Shown in pieces: positions 62,383-64,000 of a stretch of DNA of 64,000 nt. The DNA is from Cytobacillus praedii (GTDB lineage Bacteria; Bacillota; Bacilli; Bacillales; Cytobacillaceae). The notes beneath the pieces were generated by a model that was not told where the DNA came from, did no database searches, and saw nothing but the letters and a program-made list of their open reading frames with translations. How positions within the stretch are numbered: the first letter of the stretch is position 1; each line of letters starts with the position of its first letter. The DNA lies in assembly GCF_001439605.1 (NCBI RefSeq), contig NZ_LMBX01000009.1:116580-180579 (forward strand). Reading direction: 5' to 3'. The position numbers and the translations under genes are program-made.

Positions 62383-63015
62383 ATGAAGAATTGGGATCAA
62401 TTTTTAAGTCCATATAAGCAAGCGGTAGAAGAATTGAAGGTAAAGCTAAAAGGCATGAGAAAGCAGTATGAGCAAGCATCATCTCATTCACCGATTGAAT
62501 TTGTTACTGGCAGAGTGAAGCCAATCGCTAGTATTTTAGATAAAGCCAATCAAAAAGGGATTCCTTTGGACAAATTGGAAACAGAAATGCAGGATATAGC
62601 AGGGCTGCGAATGATGTGCCAGTTTGTTGATGATATTAAGCGGGTCGTCGAACTGCTAAGAAATAGAAATGACTTTGAAATTGTTGAAGAAAGAGATTAC
62701 ATATCCCATAAAAAGGTGAGCGGCTACCGTTCTTACCATGTTGTTATACGTTATCCTGTCCAGACGATTAATGGGGAGAAGAAGATTCTTGCTGAAATTC
62801 AAATCCGCACATTAGCAATGAATTTTTGGGCAACAATTGAGCATTCCTTAAATTACAAATATAAGGGGCAGTTCCCAGAGGACATTAAAATGAGACTGCA
62901 GCGTGCAGCAGAAGCAGCTTTCAGGCTCGATGAGGAGATGTCTCTTATCCGAGGGGAAATCCAGGATGCTCAGGCGTTTTTTACTAAGAAAAAAGAACAG
63001 CAGGAAAATACTTAA
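62383..63015 (+). CDS. relQ: small alarmone synthetase RelQ (SasB/YjbM)
   Basis: A 210-residue GTP pyrophosphokinase with only the synthetase domain. It makes (p)ppGpp from ATP and GTP or GDP. GRVKPIASILDKANQKG, MQDIAGLRMMCQFVDDI, VSGYRSYHVVIRYP and AEIQIRTLAMNFWATIEHSL are the nucleotide-binding and catalytic motifs. There is no hydrolase, TGS or ACT domain. A C-terminal helix mediates the tetramer. It is 47 bases before nadK, likely co-transcribed, as yjbM-yjbN in B. subtilis. Stress-induced control is expected from the family. Confidence 0.95.
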   Translation: MKNWDQFLSPYKQAVEELKVKLKGMRKQYEQASSHSPIEFVTGRVKPIASILDKANQKGIPLDKLETEMQDIAGLRMMCQFVDDIKRVVELLRNRNDFEIVEERDYISHKKVSGYRSYHVVIRYPVQTINGEKKILAEIQIRTLAMNFWATIEHSLNYKYKGQFPEDIKMRLQRAAEAAFRLDEEMSLIRGEIQDAQAFFTKKKEQQENT

Positions 63016-63062
63016 TATTCGAAGGGTCATTTGCATTTCTAATATAGAGGAGCATGATACGA

Positions 63063-63857
63063 ATGAAATTTGCTATTACATCGAAAGGTGATACTAAATC
63101 GAATACGCTCATGCATAAAATGAAAACGTACTTATTAGATTTTGATCTAATATACGATGAAGAGCAGCCCGATATAGTTATCTCAGTTGGCGGAGACGGT
63201 ACACTGCTGTATGCGTTCCACCGTTATACGGGACGTCTTGACAAAACTGCATTTGTTGGCGTTCATACAGGTCATTTAGGATTTTATGCAGATTGGGTTC
63301 CAGAGGAAATCGAAAAGCTTGTCATCGCAATTGCGAAAACACCTTTTCAGGTGATCGAATATCCGTTAGTTGAGGTAATTATCCGCTATCAAAATGGTGG
63401 CCGGGAAACACGCTTTCTTGGATTGAATGAGGCTACAGTAAAGGCTGTTGATGCGACACTCGTTATGGATGTTGATATTCGCGGTCAGCACTTTGAGAGG
63501 TTTAGAGGAGACGGATTATGTGTTTCAACACCTTCAGGGAGTACTGCCTATAATAAGGCGCTGGGCGGTGCCATTTTGCATCCTTCAATACCGGCAATTC
63601 AGCTTGCGGAAATGGCTTCAATCAATAATAAGGTTTTCCGGACAGTTGGCTCTCCTCTCGTCCTTCCAGCGCATCATACCTGTACGCTGAAACCAGTAAA
63701 TGCACCAGACTTTTTAATTGCTGTTGACCATTTAACTATGCTCCATAAAGATGTGAAGTCCATTCAATTTCGAGTAGCTGATGAAAAAATTCGCTTCGCA
63801 CGCTTCCGGCCATTTCCGTTCTGGAAAAGGGTTCATGACTCGTTTGTTGCAGACTAA
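63063..63857 (+). CDS. nadK: NAD kinase
   Basis: A 264-residue enzyme phosphorylating NAD to [21 protein letters not shown] contains the GGDG motif with the catalytic aspartate. GLNEATVKA is the NE/D motif, and [20 protein letters not shown] binds the substrate. It is the shorter PpnKA/YjbN type. GAGGAG at 63047-63052 is ten bases from the ATG at 63063, and the ATG at 63054 is too close. In B. subtilis the next gene is an RluD-type pseudouridine synthase; here a repeat follows and the window ends. Confidence 0.95.
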   Translation: MKFAITSKGDTKSNTLMHKMKTYLLDFDLIYDEEQPDIVISVGGDGTLLYAFHRYTGRLDKTAFVGVHTGHLGFYADWVPEEIEKLVIAIAKTPFQVIEYPLVEVIIRYQNGGRETRFLGLNEATVKAVDATLVMDVDIRGQHFERFRGDGLCVSTPSGSTAYNKALGGAILHPSIPAIQLAEMASINNKVFRTVGSPLVLPAHHTCTLKPVNAPDFLIAVDHLTMLHKDVKSIQFRVADEKIRFARFRPFPFWKRVHDSFVAD

Positions 63858-63860
63858 AGG

Positions 63861-64000
63861 AAAAGCTGAAGACGCCCGATTATCGGCGACAAGCATAAGA
63901 CGGATCGGCAGGAAGGTTTGTACTTCAACCTTCTGCCGAGATGACTTATGACCTCGAGCCGATGGCGTCTGGAGCTAGACAAGGAAAAGCGGAAGACGCC
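63861..64000. repeat. dispersed palindromic repeat, best-preserved copy, and start of a second
   Basis: The element begins GGAAAAGCTGAAGACGCCCG. Outer arms GACGCC and GGCGTC, middle arms ATCGGC/GCCGAT and CATAAG/CTTATG, and an inner stem CGGCAGGAAGGTT/AACCTTCTGCCG nest into one long hairpin. It ends GGAGCTAGACAAGG. At 63981-64000 a new unit begins GGAAAAGCGGAAGACGCC, nearly identical to the first, so the window ends inside a tandem pair. Confidence 0.85.

Overview
The window is chromosomal DNA from a low-GC, endospore-forming member of the Bacillaceae. Gene content and order follow Bacillus subtilis closely, with stretches matching its yit, argCJBD-carAB-argF, yjz/yja, yjb and opp regions. 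There are strong AGGAGG-type ribosome-binding sites and several GTG or TTG starts. Two features differ from B. subtilis: a full-length clpB, and an anaerobic/molybdenum cofactor block between the yit and arg regions. I found no rRNA, tRNA, CRISPR array, transposase or prophage genes.

Layout. Bases 1-5943 hold yit-type housekeeping genes: a yitV-like start leaving the window, a HAD phosphatase, two small coupled genes, a secreted Gmad2-type protein, YitT, DegV, CvfB and YajQ. A small chemoreceptor follows at 6071. Bases 7470-14920 form an anaerobic block: a radical SAM/SPASM enzyme, moaA, an Fe-S repair protein (ric), moeA, mobB, ywiC and fnr. Two promoters in this block carry perfect TGTGA-N6-TCACT Fnr boxes with a TATAAT-like element at the class II spacing, one (ric) has a one-mismatch box and one (moaA) a degenerate box. 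The regulator therefore probably controls its own neighbourhood, including the uncharacterised radical SAM gene. Bases 15010-24543 are the arginine operon argCJBD-carAB-argF, with a SigA promoter and ARG-box-like operators before argC and carA.

Bases 24768-36738 hold uppP, yjzC, clpB (CtsR box), yjzD, yjaU, yjaV, the competence pair med-comZ, fabH-fabF (FapR box), yjaZ and yjbA. Bases 37049-50639 carry two complete peptide ABC transporters, App-like and Opp, on either side of trpS. The trpS gene faces the other way behind a tryptophan T-box.

Bases 51216-63857 are the yjb stress/competence cluster: yjbC, spx, mecA, a cardiolipin synthase, coiA, pepF, spxH, a truncated haemoglobin, a lytic transglycosylase, a CYTH protein, yjbL, a small alarmone synthetase and NAD kinase. 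Spx and its ClpXP adaptor SpxH sit near MecA (ClpCP adaptor), Med, ComZ and CoiA, so regulated proteolysis and competence control are concentrated here.

Non-coding structure. Diverged copies of a dispersed palindromic repeat with GCGCC/GACGCC and GTCTAGCT ends sit in at least five and perhaps eight intergenic gaps. Two are inside the opp operon, and the window ends inside an apparent tandem pair. A separate 19-bp perfect inverted repeat plus a second hairpin lies between yjbK and the transglycosylase gene. I see no clearly novel multi-gene system. The most promising leads are the Fnr-linked radical SAM gene, the repeat family, the small unannotated genes and a YjaU protein lacking its expected catalytic serine.
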